The notes: generated by a model from the sequence alone, not told the origin. 64,000 nucleotides of DNA from Leptospirales bacterium (GCA_013297885.1 JAAFIR010000020.1:29748-93747), one strand, 5' to 3'; shown: positions 28,252 through 36,104, numbered from the stretch's first letter. Numbers and translations: made by a program.

Positions 28252-29223
28252 CTATTTTAAACTTTTGATATAATCTATTAAAGCACTTACTTCTTCATCT
28301 TCCAGTTGCCCTCTATAAATTGGCATTGCAGCAGGATAACCTTTTACAATTTTTGCACCTGAAAGTAGAATAGACTCTCTTAAATAATTTTCGTCAGCAA
28401 TTGCTGAAGTTCCATCAGCAAATTCCCTTTTTGCACCAGAAAGACCTTTATATGTAGGTCCAACTCCAGCTTTTCCATCTACTGAATGACAAGCTACACA
28501 ACCTTTTGAGCTATATAATTCTTTACCTTGGTCAGCAAGTCCACCAGAACTTGGGGGCGGAACAAAAGCAGCATACCAAGCATTGTATTCAGCTTCAGGC
28601 ATTACACGAATTGTAGCTGGCATATTGGAATGTTCAATACCACAATATTCAGTGCAGAACACTTGAAAGTCGCCAAGTTTAGTTGCTTTAAACCAAACAA
28701 AACTATATTTTCCTGGAACCACATCTTGTTTATTTCTGAATCCTGGAATATAAAAGTTATGAATCACATCACCAGAAGTCATAATTAATTTAACTGGTTT
28801 ATTCAAAGGAACTCTTAATACATCAGAATTTTCTGCTGGTTTAGTTCCAAAAGAATACCCGTTTTTGTATTTGAATTGCCACATCCATTGACGGCCAGTG
28901 ACCTGAATTTCAATTGCATTTTCAGGGACAGTTCTTAAATCATCATATATTACTTTTCCCCAGTAGAAAATTACCATCATAATCACAAATGGAATAAAAC
29001 TCCATAGGAATTCTAAAAAAGAGTTATGAGTAATATAAGCAGTTTTATCAGTAGCAGATTTTCTTTTATATTTAACTATAAAATAGGTCATCCCACCAAT
29101 TAAAATGATAAAAGAAATTAAAGACGAAATAAGTAAAAATAGATAATGTGCATCTAAATTACTTGCCTCATTTGTTCCTTGAATCGGCATGAAAGTGTTA
29201 GCTAATAAGCTAAGTCCAAACAT
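28252..29223 (-). CDS. ctaC: Cytochrome c oxidase subunit II with fused cytochrome c domain
   Basis: The 323-residue protein has two N-terminal membrane helices and a cupredoxin domain with the dinuclear copper-A site (FCTEYCGIEHSNMP). A C-terminal cytochrome c domain follows, with CVACHS as haem attachment and YPAAMPIYRG giving the axial Met. This is the caa3 arrangement, in which the fused haem accepts electrons from soluble cytochrome c. It sits between the Sco1 gene and ctaD with only 1-9 base gaps. Confidence 0.96.
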   Translation of the reverse strand: MFGLSLLANTFMPIQGTNEASNLDAHYLFLLISSLISFIILIGGMTYFIVKYKRKSATDKTAYITHNSFLEFLWSFIPFVIMMVIFYWGKVIYDDLRTVPENAIEIQVTGRQWMWQFKYKNGYSFGTKPAENSDVLRVPLNKPVKLIMTSGDVIHNFYIPGFRNKQDVVPGKYSFVWFKATKLGDFQVFCTEYCGIEHSNMPATIRVMPEAEYNAWYAAFVPPPSSGGLADQGKELYSSKGCVACHSVDGKAGVGPTYKGLSGAKREFADGTSAIADENYLRESILLSGAKIVKGYPAAMPIYRGQLEDEEVSALIDYIKSLK

Positions 29224-30054
29224 CTAATTTTCTCCCTGAATTAAATTTTTTTTGACTTGGGTTTGCCAAAAACTGTATAAAAATATAGATAATAACAAAA
29301 CAGTTAATGCTCCACCAATTTTCATAATGTTTACTGCATAAATTACATACTTGTTTTTATCGGGATCAAATTTAAAACAATACATAGTAAATTGATCGAT
29401 AAAATTTCCTATTTTTCCGCTTGCTGCTTCTATTAATGACAACTTTAAATCTTTTGCATCAAATGCAATTCCATGTAAATACCTAGAAACTTTCCCCTCT
29501 GGTGTAATGATATAAGCGACAGCAGGGTGAATCCATTGTTTGAGTCCAATATTGTATCTATAGGGAAAACCAACAGAATCAGCTAATTTTTTAATAGAAG
29601 TTTCATTTCCAGTTAAAAAATACCAGCCATCAGTATTGGTTCTCTCTTTTTTAGACTTGGAATAATCATCTATAAAAGATTTTCTTTTTACTTTTGCCAA
29701 ATCTGGTGTTTCATTTTGATCCATACTCACAGCAACATATTGAAACTCTTCACCAACATTAAAATTCAAATCTTTAAGAGTATTTTGGATTCCAACCATG
29801 TGATAGCCACATAAAGTGGGACAACGGTAATAAATGATTGTGAGTAAAACTGGTTTGCCTTTTGAAAAAATTTCACTAAGAGAAATATTTTTTCCATCTT
29901 CGTTTTTAAAATTTAAATCGAGAGGAATTTTTTCTCCAAGTTTTTCTATTATTTTCATATCTTTAATTTCTAGTGGCATTTCATTTTTTTGTTTTGCTGC
30001 TTCTGGATCAAAAGAAAATACTGAAAGGCTTAGAAAAAAAAGAAATAGTTTCAT
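29224..30054 (-). CDS. SCO1/SenC copper chaperone
   Basis: The 276-residue protein has a signal or anchor at the N terminus, a thioredoxin fold with YYRCPTLCGYH (the C-x3-C copper site) and the later His in SRYLHGIAFD. A C-terminal membrane helix (ALTVLLLSIFLYSFW) is present. Sco proteins deliver copper to the copper-A site of subunit II, whose gene follows immediately, so the assignment is strongly supported by context. Confidence 0.94.
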   Translation of the reverse strand: MKLFLFFLSLSVFSFDPEAAKQKNEMPLEIKDMKIIEKLGEKIPLDLNFKNEDGKNISLSEIFSKGKPVLLTIIYYRCPTLCGYHMVGIQNTLKDLNFNVGEEFQYVAVSMDQNETPDLAKVKRKSFIDDYSKSKKERTNTDGWYFLTGNETSIKKLADSVGFPYRYNIGLKQWIHPAVAYIITPEGKVSRYLHGIAFDAKDLKLSLIEAASGKIGNFIDQFTMYCFKFDPDKNKYVIYAVNIMKIGGALTVLLLSIFLYSFWQTQVKKNLIQGEN

Positions 30055-30213
30055 TTACTTTTTTTCCATTTGGTGGGCTTTTGGAACTGTTTGGCTAACT
30101 CCAGAATTTGGAATACCTTCATGAATAAATGAGATGTAAACAAAAAATAAAATGTTCCCAACAAGCATTAGTAGAAACATCATTAATCCGCCCGGATTGT
30201 GATTATCTTGCAT
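30055..30213 (-). CDS. Small single-span membrane protein leading the oxidase operon
   Basis: A 52-codon frame from ATG 30213 to TAA 30055 encodes MQDNHNPGGLMMFLLMLVGN..., one hydrophobic helix (about residues 10-30) and a polar tail rich in Gln, Lys and His. AAAGGG precedes the start and a good promoter lies just upstream (30233-30260). The stop directly abuts the sco1 start codon. Small one-helix proteins are frequent in haem-copper oxidase operons as assembly or structural subunits, but I cannot name this one. Confidence 0.7.
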   Translation of the reverse strand: MQDNHNPGGLMMFLLMLVGNILFFVYISFIHEGIPNSGVSQTVPKAHQMEKK

Positions 30214-30232
30214 TTTTTTTCCCTTTATTGCT

Positions 30233-30260
30233 ATATTAAATTAGAATGGTTAAAAGTCAA
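30233..30260 (-). promoter_or_regulatory. Sigma70-type promoter of the cytochrome oxidase operon
   Basis: Read on the minus strand, TTGACT (30260-30255) and TAATAT (30238-30233) are 16 bases apart. Transcription would begin near 30226, about 13 bases before the small membrane-protein ATG, with AAAGGG as ribosome site in between. Confidence 0.6.
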
Positions 30261-30320
30261 ATGGATTCAAATTTTTATGTCAAATTTTTCTTTTTTTGGT
30301 ATTTAAGAATGAATTAATAA

Positions 30321-30434
30321 TTTTGGGCGAATTTTTGCTAACGCAAAAACCCTGCTTTTCGCTACTTCTGAATCGGCGGACTAAAGTCCACCGCTATTCA
30401 GAAACGCTTCAATCACTTTCGCATAGTGTTGGGA
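30321..30434 (-). repeat. Structured intergenic repeat, copy F
   Basis: Reverse orientation. The closing stem is GCGAA 30327-30331 with TTCGC 30418-30422. Arm A is TTTTTGC 30332-30338 with GCAAAAA 30343-30349. Arm B is TTCTGAAT 30366-30373 with ATTCAGAA 30396-30403, around a GC-rich inner stem. The second stem is CTG/CAC, pairing at two of three positions. The right border GTGTTGGGAAATTTT is identical to that of copy L, 32 kb away. Confidence 0.85.
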
Positions 30435-30467
30435 AATTTTATTTCAAAATTAAATTTTTTAAGCAAA

Positions 30468-31367
30468 TTAGGTTTTTAAAATTTTTCCAACATAAGAAAG
30501 GATTGAGGTTGTATCATAAAGAATAATTTCTGCATCGTAGCGGTTAAAATAGGTTTCTGCTTTATGATGAGGTATGCTAGTTAAATTCCATAACTGGGTG
30601 AAACGATCTTCTATAAAACTGGTTTTTGATTCTGATTTCAATTTTGGCAAAATATATATTTTTACAAATTCTTTAACAATTTCTTTTTGAGATGCATTTT
30701 TACCTTTTTCAAAATCTAATGGAAAGACTTTGGGAATATGCTCAATTATTTTTCTACATTGGGAAACTGATTCATCATAATCACCAGAAATAAAAAATTT
30801 TTTAGATTTTTCAAATACAATTACCAAATTTTTAAACTCATCAATAAAAATATTATCTGAAATCGGAATTTCAAATAATTCATATTTCCCAAAATTCAAT
30901 TTTGGTATAATTTCTTCTACCCAAATTGATCGAGGAATTGAGTAATCAGCATTAAGAATTCCTTCATCAATGAAATATTTCCCATCTTGAAATATTTCAT
31001 ACATATAGAACTGAATTTTAAAATTAAATCTAATATCCCCTTTTCGCTTCTCTTCTATTTTTTTAAATTTATACAAATCAATAATACAAGTTAATTTCAT
31101 TGAAACTTGTTCTTGCATATAAACTTTACTTATTGGTCTTGGAGGAAAATGGCATTTTAAATCTCCAATTTTTTCATTTGTAGAAACTAAAAATAATTCA
31201 CCAAAACAATTATTGATTCCATAGTGTCGATCTTTATCAGTAACTGGAAAAGTTTTTAAAAAAATTGTAAATTTTAATTCAGAACAAAAATCACTACTGA
31301 CTGCTTCAACCCTTGTTCTGTCATTGTCATATTCAAATGCTGTTGTTGCATTAATCGTTACACCCAT
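30468..31367 (-). CDS. Orphan 299-residue protein of unknown function
   Basis: ATG 31367 has AAGGAAAT seven bases upstream. There is no signal peptide or membrane helix. The N-terminal half is beta-rich (CSELKFTIFLKTFPV, GDIRFNFKIQFYMYEIF). The C-terminal half is helical, with YDESVSQCRKIIEHIPKV and a final IPHHKAETYFNRYDAEIILY. This distal pattern resembles helical domains seen in some abortive-infection and HEPN-type proteins, but I cannot assign a family. The gene is alone, bounded by structured-repeat copies F and G. Confidence 0.65.
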   Translation of the reverse strand: MGVTINATTAFEYDNDRTRVEAVSSDFCSELKFTIFLKTFPVTDKDRHYGINNCFGELFLVSTNEKIGDLKCHFPPRPISKVYMQEQVSMKLTCIIDLYKFKKIEEKRKGDIRFNFKIQFYMYEIFQDGKYFIDEGILNADYSIPRSIWVEEIIPKLNFGKYELFEIPISDNIFIDEFKNLVIVFEKSKKFFISGDYDESVSQCRKIIEHIPKVFPLDFEKGKNASQKEIVKEFVKIYILPKLKSESKTSFIEDRFTQLWNLTSIPHHKAETYFNRYDAEIILYDTTSILSYVGKILKT

Positions 31368-31476
31368 AATCTATTTCCTTAAATAAAACTTTTACTTTAA
31401 GTTAAATTATTTTTACTTCTTTTTAAGAATTTTTAAAAGTAAATCATAGGCAATAAAAAAAAGTTTCGCAATGTAA

Positions 31477-31609
31477 GTGAAAGGGATTGACTCGGTGTCA
31501 AAATTTTTTGCATAAAAAATTTTGACAAAAGAGGAAAGCCCGATTTTTTTTCACTTTATTAAAATTCAATTAATCGTTTAACTAGTATTAAGTGAGAAAA
31601 AATTCACTC
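31477..31609 (+). repeat. Structured intergenic repeat, copy G
   Basis: GTGAAAGGGATTGACTCG at 31477-31494. The closing stem is GTGAA 31477-31481 with TTCAC 31603-31607: both sides changed together from GCGAA/TTCGC. The second stem is GGG 31483-31485 with CCC 31539-31541. Arm B pairs GTCAAAATTTTTT with AAAAAATTTTGAC and is nearly the same as in copy A. Arm A pairs CACTTTATT with AGTATTAAGTG imperfectly. Confidence 0.82.
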
Positions 31610-31689
31610 AAATAAAACTTTAAGAGTTAAAAAGTTTTCATTAATTTCATCATTTATGGGCACCTCTCAAAGTAGGAGTTCATCATTTA

Positions 31690-32085
31690 ATGTTTCATAA
31701 AAATTATCCATTTAAATCTAAAAAAAGAAAAGGAAGTAGTATATTTTTTTTTTAAGACTCAACTGAATTTGTATCAGTCAAAGAAAATCCAGAGTATTCG
31801 TTTCCAAGTATCACAAAAATTCTTGGGCAAAAAGTCATTGAAATTTATTTTATATTTATCAAGCCACATAAAACGCTTTTTGATTTTTTTCCAAATAATA
31901 TTCTTACAAAATCATTAAATTATTATAAAGGTAATATTGCAGTGCAGTTTAAATTTCAAAATGAGCATTCGATAGTAATTGGTTCAAATTTAGAAGATAC
32001 ACTTCATGATACAGGGGGAATGCTTCTTCTTCCATTTGAAAAAGTTGATTTGACTAAAGTAGAAGAAATTATAAAAATTGCTTAA
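31690..32085 (+). pseudogene. Broken gene with an internal stop at a T10 run
   Basis: ATG 31690 is preceded by AGGAG (about 11 bases away) and opens MFHKNYPFKSKKRKGSS. After 21 codons a run of ten T (31744-31753) ends in an in-frame TAA (31753-31755). The same frame then stays open for 109 codons (DSTEFVSVKENPEYSFPS ... GGMLLLPFEKVDL) to TAA 32083, with no good start codon of its own. Either this is a recent pseudogene, or a sequencing or indel error in the homopolymer, or slippage at the T run restores the frame. The product is not recognised. Confidence 0.55.
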
Positions 32086-32254
32086 CTGTTCAGAATTTTA
32101 TTTTCAACAAAATAAGTTTTTTACTTCTTTAGTTATAAAAAGTTTCTTTTTTGTCATTTCTTAATTGATTAAATTTTAATAAAAAATGAAATAAATTTTC
32201 CAAAAAAGTTCGTTTTTTGGAAAACATTTTTGATTCAAAATTAGTTTAATAGTT

Positions 32255-32800
32255 ATGAAATCAAATTTTATTTTTACAAAAAAACAAGCTGCGAAAATCA
32301 GAGAAATGAAAGAAGTTGTAGAAACTTCTTGTACACTTTTAATTCCAGAAGAATATTGGTTGGAGCTTCACTTAAAAATCCAGTCTCATGGAAACCTAAA
32401 AAATTATTTTGCTCATTTGCTGAAAAAATATGAAATTTATTTGAAGAGTGGAATTGTTCCTTATTCTTGTCGATTAAAAACAGAATATCAACCTAAAGGA
32501 CAAAATTTAATTCGGAAAGATTTTGAGCCTTGGAAAAAAGATTGGTTTTATATGAAGTTGTATAGGGCTGCATTTAATTTTTCGATTAATAAACTTTTTG
32601 TGTTGTTGCTTCGCCTCGATTTGATGAACTTTGCTGAAGTGGTGGACTCTGCTGTAAAAATGAATCCTTCTGAATTGGAAAACTCTTCCGCAAACCTCGA
32701 CATACACGTTGAAACGGGGAAGGAGTGGGTTTTCGAATACGGGGGATTCTTTCAAAACAGTAAAATTCCCAGTTATGAAAGGATTTTCCAGTTCGGATAG
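32255..32800 (+). CDS. DUF1564 family protein (paralogue 2)
   Basis: The 181-residue protein matches the gene at 5993 in its central part: TSCTLLIPEEYWLELHLK, LKNYFAHLLKKYEIYLKSG, YQPKGQNLIRKDF and a helical WFYMKLYRAAFNFSINKLFVLLLRLD. Identity is low, so the duplication is old. The start codon lies inside the family-associated motif: ATAGTTATG at 32249-32257 contains ATG 32255. Degenerate repeats like those near paralogue 1 follow the stop. Regulatory function has been proposed for the family but is unproven. Confidence 0.75.
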   Translation: MKSNFIFTKKQAAKIREMKEVVETSCTLLIPEEYWLELHLKIQSHGNLKNYFAHLLKKYEIYLKSGIVPYSCRLKTEYQPKGQNLIRKDFEPWKKDWFYMKLYRAAFNFSINKLFVLLLRLDLMNFAEVVDSAVKMNPSELENSSANLDIHVETGKEWVFEYGGFFQNSKIPSYERIFQFG

Positions 32801-32811
32801 ATTTCTCTATT

Positions 32812-32935
32812 CAAAAAAGCCCTCAACACTTCAAAATTTCTAAATACAAAAAAATTTTTCTCAATACAGCTTTGCTTAAAAGTTTTTCAATTCAAAAAAA
32901 TTTTACAATATACTCCCTCTGAAAAATCAAAAATA
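32812..32935 (-). repeat. Degenerate repeat array downstream of second DUF1564 gene
   Basis: Read on the minus strand, this holds TTGAATTGAAAAAC, TGTATTGAGAAAAATTTTT, TTGTATTTAGAAATTTTG and GTGTTGAGGGCTTTTTT in close succession. These resemble the TGTATTGGAAAGCTTTT units upstream of the first DUF1564 gene. The match is loose and the DNA is very AT-rich, so confidence is limited. Confidence 0.45.
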
Positions 32936-32982
32936 TCAAATTCACGGTTAGTAGTAGGATTGCCCAAAGAAAAAATTTATGG

Positions 32983-33186
32983 TTAGTGTAATTGATCAAT
33001 AAAATTTATTAAAATTTGAATGAATTCATCTGAAGAATTTACAAATTTTCCTTTTTTAAATTTGTGTTTCTCGATGAAAAAATTTTTTGTCAGGCTTTTA
33101 AAAAGGTGTGATGTTTTTTTAAAAGTAAAATTTTTATCAAAGCTAATAAAATCAGTCTCAGATTTAGAATCAAACGCTGTGAGATT
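32983..33186 (-). pseudogene. Protein-like gene remnant, possibly PIN-domain C terminus
   Basis: A minus-strand frame of about 67 codons ending at TAA 32983 reads NLTAFDSKSETDFISFDKNF ... SSDEFIQILINFIDQLH. It has no start codon and is closed upstream by a stop inside a hairpin. The ETDFISFDKNF part recalls the final acidic strand of PIN-type nucleases (T-x-D-x-x-F), but this is a weak likeness. It looks like the tail of a gene whose front has been lost. Confidence 0.35.
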
Positions 33187-33194
33187 CTAAATCT
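33160..33194. other. Perfect 12-bp inverted repeat
   Basis: AGATTTAGAATC (33160-33171) and GATTCTAAATCT (33183-33194) form a perfect stem with an 11-base loop. There is no T-run on either side, so it is unlike an intrinsic terminator. It resembles a lone variable arm of the dispersed structured repeat, but the framework blocks are missing. The rest of 32936-33282 is AT-rich with no other feature than the remnant listed separately. Confidence 0.5.
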
Positions 33195-33282
33195 GGGTAA
33201 TAATAAAATATTTCTCTGTTAAAAAAATTTGTAAGAACAAAAAAATTGCTGGCTAAAATTTACTTTGATTCATCTTGAATTT

Positions 33283-34647
33283 ATGAAATATTTTTTACTC
33301 CTTTTTTTGATTTTTATATTGAATTGCAAAAAGAATTCCATTTCAGAATCAGAAAAAATTCCAATTGGCGAAATATTTTTTTATAATGAAGAAGTACAGA
33401 TGTTTGAAAAACCAGAAACTTCAAATGTTTTAAAAAAATTTCATAAAACAGATTCCGTAAAAATTTTAGAAACCAAAATTATTGATACAAAAAATCCTGA
33501 TTTTTTTTACTACAAAGTTTATTTTGAAAATCAGTTTGGTTATATTCCAACAAGTTTTGAAATCAAAAAAAATATGTTTGCGTTTCTTTATGCTGCACCA
33601 AACACAAAAGCAAAAATCAAAGCAAGTTCTTTAAGAATAAGAGAAAGTCCAGACCTTAAAGGAAAAGTAATCACTTCGGTTCCTAAAGGTGAAATTGTAG
33701 AAATTTTATGGGAAGAGCTGCTACATGAAAGGATAGATTTGAAATATGATACTTGGATGAAAATTAAAACCAAAGATGGAAAAATTGGATTTAGTTATAC
33801 AGGATTTCTAAGTAAAAATTTGGAAGAAGAAAATTCAGAAAAAAATTATTTTGAACATTATAGTAATTATGAGATTAAAGGTTTTATTGAGATTGTTGAT
33901 GAACCAATATATTTTTCAGAAAATGAAATATTAGTAAGTCCTGAAGATGAATCACCCTGTGGAAAAATAAATTTAAAAATTTTTCCAAAAAAAGGAGATA
34001 TTCATAAAATAAAAGCTGTAACTAGAATCGAAAATGAAAAATTTTATTTAGTTGAAAACGAGAATGGTGAAACTTGTTATGATGGATATAAGGGTTGGAT
34101 TTCAGAAAAACAAGTTACATTTTTAGAAGATATTTTTAAATATACTTATGAAAAATATGGATCCAATTTTGATAAAAAATTTTTAGATGTTATTAATTCT
34201 TTTTTTAAAAATGAATTAAATGTAAAAACTTTAAAAATTGAAAATTTTAATTTTAAAGTTAAAGAAAATTATTCTTTTTATATTGTGAATCATAATTATT
34301 TATTTTACAAAAAAAATGAAAATTATTATTTTTTGAAAGAGTACAATGGATGGACTGCAATTGATATTGACCAAGATGGAAATGATGAATTATTAAATTT
34401 ATCTAGTGTGCCACGATGTGCTCCAATTGGAACAATTAATATTTGGAATCGAAGAGAATTAAAAAAAATTTATGAATTACCTAGCTGGTCAGAATTAGAA
34501 ATTAAAGATAAAATTATTATCGAAAAAATTTATACTTATATTTTAAATGAGCAAACAAAAAATTCTGAACTCGAGACAAACACAAACTATTTTGAAATTA
34601 AAAATTTTGAACTTGTTCCAACAAAACGAAGACCAAAGAAAAATTGA
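33283..34647 (+). CDS. SH3-domain-type lipoprotein
   Basis: I start at ATG 33283, where MKYFLLLFLIFILNCKKN gives a signal peptide with lipobox ILNC; a TTG at 33265 is the longer alternative. The mature protein has SH3b-like segments: KASSLRIRESPDLKGKVITS with KIGFSYTGFLS, and an earlier YYKVYFENQFGYIPTSFEI. The C-terminal half is unassigned (GWTAIDIDQDGNDELLNL suggests a calcium-loop-like repeat). It is probably an outer-surface or periplasmic lipoprotein that binds peptide or wall components. It stands alone and is followed by structured-repeat copy H. Confidence 0.72.
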   Translation: MKYFLLLFLIFILNCKKNSISESEKIPIGEIFFYNEEVQMFEKPETSNVLKKFHKTDSVKILETKIIDTKNPDFFYYKVYFENQFGYIPTSFEIKKNMFAFLYAAPNTKAKIKASSLRIRESPDLKGKVITSVPKGEIVEILWEELLHERIDLKYDTWMKIKTKDGKIGFSYTGFLSKNLEEENSEKNYFEHYSNYEIKGFIEIVDEPIYFSENEILVSPEDESPCGKINLKIFPKKGDIHKIKAVTRIENEKFYLVENENGETCYDGYKGWISEKQVTFLEDIFKYTYEKYGSNFDKKFLDVINSFFKNELNVKTLKIENFNFKVKENYSFYIVNHNYLFYKKNENYYFLKEYNGWTAIDIDQDGNDELLNLSSVPRCAPIGTINIWNRRELKKIYELPSWSELEIKDKIIIEKIYTYILNEQTKNSELETNTNYFEIKNFELVPTKRRPKKN

Positions 34648-34676
34648 TTTGATTTAAGAAATTTTTTCAACTCTAA

Positions 34677-34894
34677 GCGAAAACGATCGAAGCGTTATCA
34701 AAAAATTTCATATGAAATTTTTTGATAGAAGCTGAGAGCATGCTTTTTCGTAAATGTAGAATTAAAAATGAAAAATTAAGAATGGATTTTAACTCATGTA
34801 ATTTTGCATTCTTCATTTTCCTTTTAAAGCCATTCTTCAGTAACCTTCAAATCTCTACATTTTTTCTGCGAAGCAGAAAAGAAAAATTCGCCCA
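34677..34894 (+). repeat. Structured intergenic repeat, copy H (long arm A)
   Basis: GCGAAAACGATCGAAGCG at 34677-34694. The closing stem is GCGAA 34677-34681 with TTCGC 34887-34891. Arm B is a perfect 32-base palindrome at 34696-34727 (TATCAAAAAATTTCAT and its complement). Arm A pairs AAATGTAGA 34752-34760 with TCTACATTT 34854-34862 and encloses about 93 bases with further partial pairing. An extra TTTTCTGC/GCAGAAAA hairpin precedes the closing stem. It lies between convergent genes. Confidence 0.78.
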
Positions 34895-34910
34895 AACTTA
34901 AATTAAAAAT

Positions 34911-35327
34911 TTATAGCTTTAAAAGATTTGTGAGATATTTTCCATTTGAATTTTTATAAATGGAAAAATCAGAATCCACACTGATAATATGTTTGATTTT
35001 TTCTTTTTCAGAAATGCACATTAAACTTACATCTGCTAAATCCATCGGCACATCAGAATATTTATTCATTCTATCTTTAATATATTTTATATCACTAGAA
35101 GAATGTTCTATTAATTCAATTGCCCCACGGTCTATCCATTCTAAAAAATCTTGCTGGGCTTTAATTGAATAGGATAGTAAATATAAAACTTCCGTGAGAA
35201 CAGGCCAAGTTGTAATTAATTTACCAGTATAGGTTTGAAGAAATTTTTTAACTAATTTGTGGTAGCTATCTTTTGCATCAAATAAAGCAAAAATGGGACC
35301 AGAATCAATTAATGCGTTTTTTTGCAT
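34911..35327 (-). CDS. PIN-domain ribonuclease toxin (VapC-like)
   Basis: The 138-residue protein begins MQKNALIDSGPIFALFD with Asp8, then Glu46 (WPVLTEVLYLL), Asp96/Asp99 (MDLADVSLM) and Asp118/Asp120 (SVDSDF), the acidic set of PIN nucleases. VapC-type toxins cleave tRNA or rRNA when not bound by their antitoxin. The start overlaps the end of the upstream antitoxin-like gene by 23 bases, the usual toxin-antitoxin arrangement. Confidence 0.85.
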   Translation of the reverse strand: MQKNALIDSGPIFALFDAKDSYHKLVKKFLQTYTGKLITTWPVLTEVLYLLSYSIKAQQDFLEWIDRGAIELIEHSSSDIKYIKDRMNKYSDVPMDLADVSLMCISEKEKIKHIISVDSDFSIYKNSNGKYLTNLLKL

Positions 35328-35565
35328 GTTTGTTTAGAATTTTTTCTTTGAGATATTTTTTTCTATTTTTTGAAATATCTGTTTTTTTAGAAGAATGTTT
35401 TCCAAATAAATCTTTACCTAGTTCAAAAGCAGTATTTTCAGTTGAATGTTTTTGCAAGTATTCTGAAATAGATTGAATTATCACCTCAGATCTTGTTTTG
35501 TCTTGAGACTTTGCAAAAAAACTAAGTTGGTTTTCTAATTTAGGTGTTATTCTTAAGCTAATCAT
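35305..35565 (-). CDS. Ribbon-helix-helix antitoxin for the PIN toxin
   Basis: I start at ATG 35565 (MISLRITPKLENQLSFFAKS); an ATG at 35583 would add six residues but would lie within the predicted operator. Residues 2-45 (SLRITPKLENQL ... TRSEVIIQSISEYL) fit a ribbon-helix-helix DNA-binding fold. The basic tail (KNRKKYLKEKILNKHAKKR) probably wraps the toxin. Order (antitoxin first), overlap and the repeat operator upstream all support a self-regulating pair. Confidence 0.82.
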   Translation of the reverse strand: MISLRITPKLENQLSFFAKSQDKTRSEVIIQSISEYLQKHSTENTAFELGKDLFGKHSSKKTDISKNRKKYLKEKILNKHAKKRIN

Positions 35566-35573
35566 AAATACAC

Positions 35574-35595
35574 TGTGATACAAAATTGTGATACA
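35574..35595. promoter_or_regulatory. Direct-repeat operator of the toxin-antitoxin pair
   Basis: TGTGATACA occurs at 35574-35582 and again at 35587-35595, 13 bases apart, starting 9 bases upstream of the antitoxin ATG. Ribbon-helix-helix antitoxins commonly bind such paired short repeats and repress their own operon. The assignment is by position and repeat structure only. Confidence 0.6.
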
Positions 35596-35627
35596 GTCAA
35601 GAAAATTTTTTTAAAAAAAAGCTTTTT

Positions 35628-36104
35628 TTAAGTTCTAAACATAGACAAGCCCACAAATCCACAAGCAATTGCATCCCAAGAGTCGTCATGTCCTTTTAAG
35701 TTCTTAATTCCTAAAATCATTTGAACACCAGATTTTACTTGGGATTTGTCTGCAGTTCCTGAACCAGTAATTCCTTTTTTGATTTGAGTAATAGTTGGTT
35801 CTATAATTGGAATTTTGTTTTGGCTTAGGGTTAGTAAAATTACACCTCTAGATTGATAAACAGCTGAAACAGTTTTTTGGTTTTTAAAATAAAATAATTC
35901 TTCTACTGAAGAAATCTCTGGTTTGTATTTTTTTAGAATTTTTTTTAAGTCGTCATGTATAATTATTAAACTTTCTGAAATCAAAGTTTTTGGAGCAACT
36001 TCAATTGTTCCATAATCCAATACATCAATTTTGTTTCGATTTTGTTTTTCTAAAATTGCATATCCAACTCTATGAGAACCAGGATCAATTCCAATGATTC
36101 TCAA
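35628..36104 (-). CDS. ruvC: Holliday junction resolvase RuvC
   Basis: The 158-residue protein has MRIIGIDPGSHRVGYAI (Asp7), VEELFYFKNQ (Glu68), ITGSGTADKSQV and HDDSWDAIACG (Asp141, Asp144), the four-carboxylate site of RuvC. It cuts Holliday junctions in complex with RuvAB. It overlaps the M48 protease gene by 4 bases. ruvA and ruvB are not in the window. Confidence 0.95.
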   Translation of the reverse strand: MRIIGIDPGSHRVGYAILEKQNRNKIDVLDYGTIEVAPKTLISESLIIIHDDLKKILKKYKPEISSVEELFYFKNQKTVSAVYQSRGVILLTLSQNKIPIIEPTITQIKKGITGSGTADKSQVKSGVQMILGIKNLKGHDDSWDAIACGFVGLSMFRT

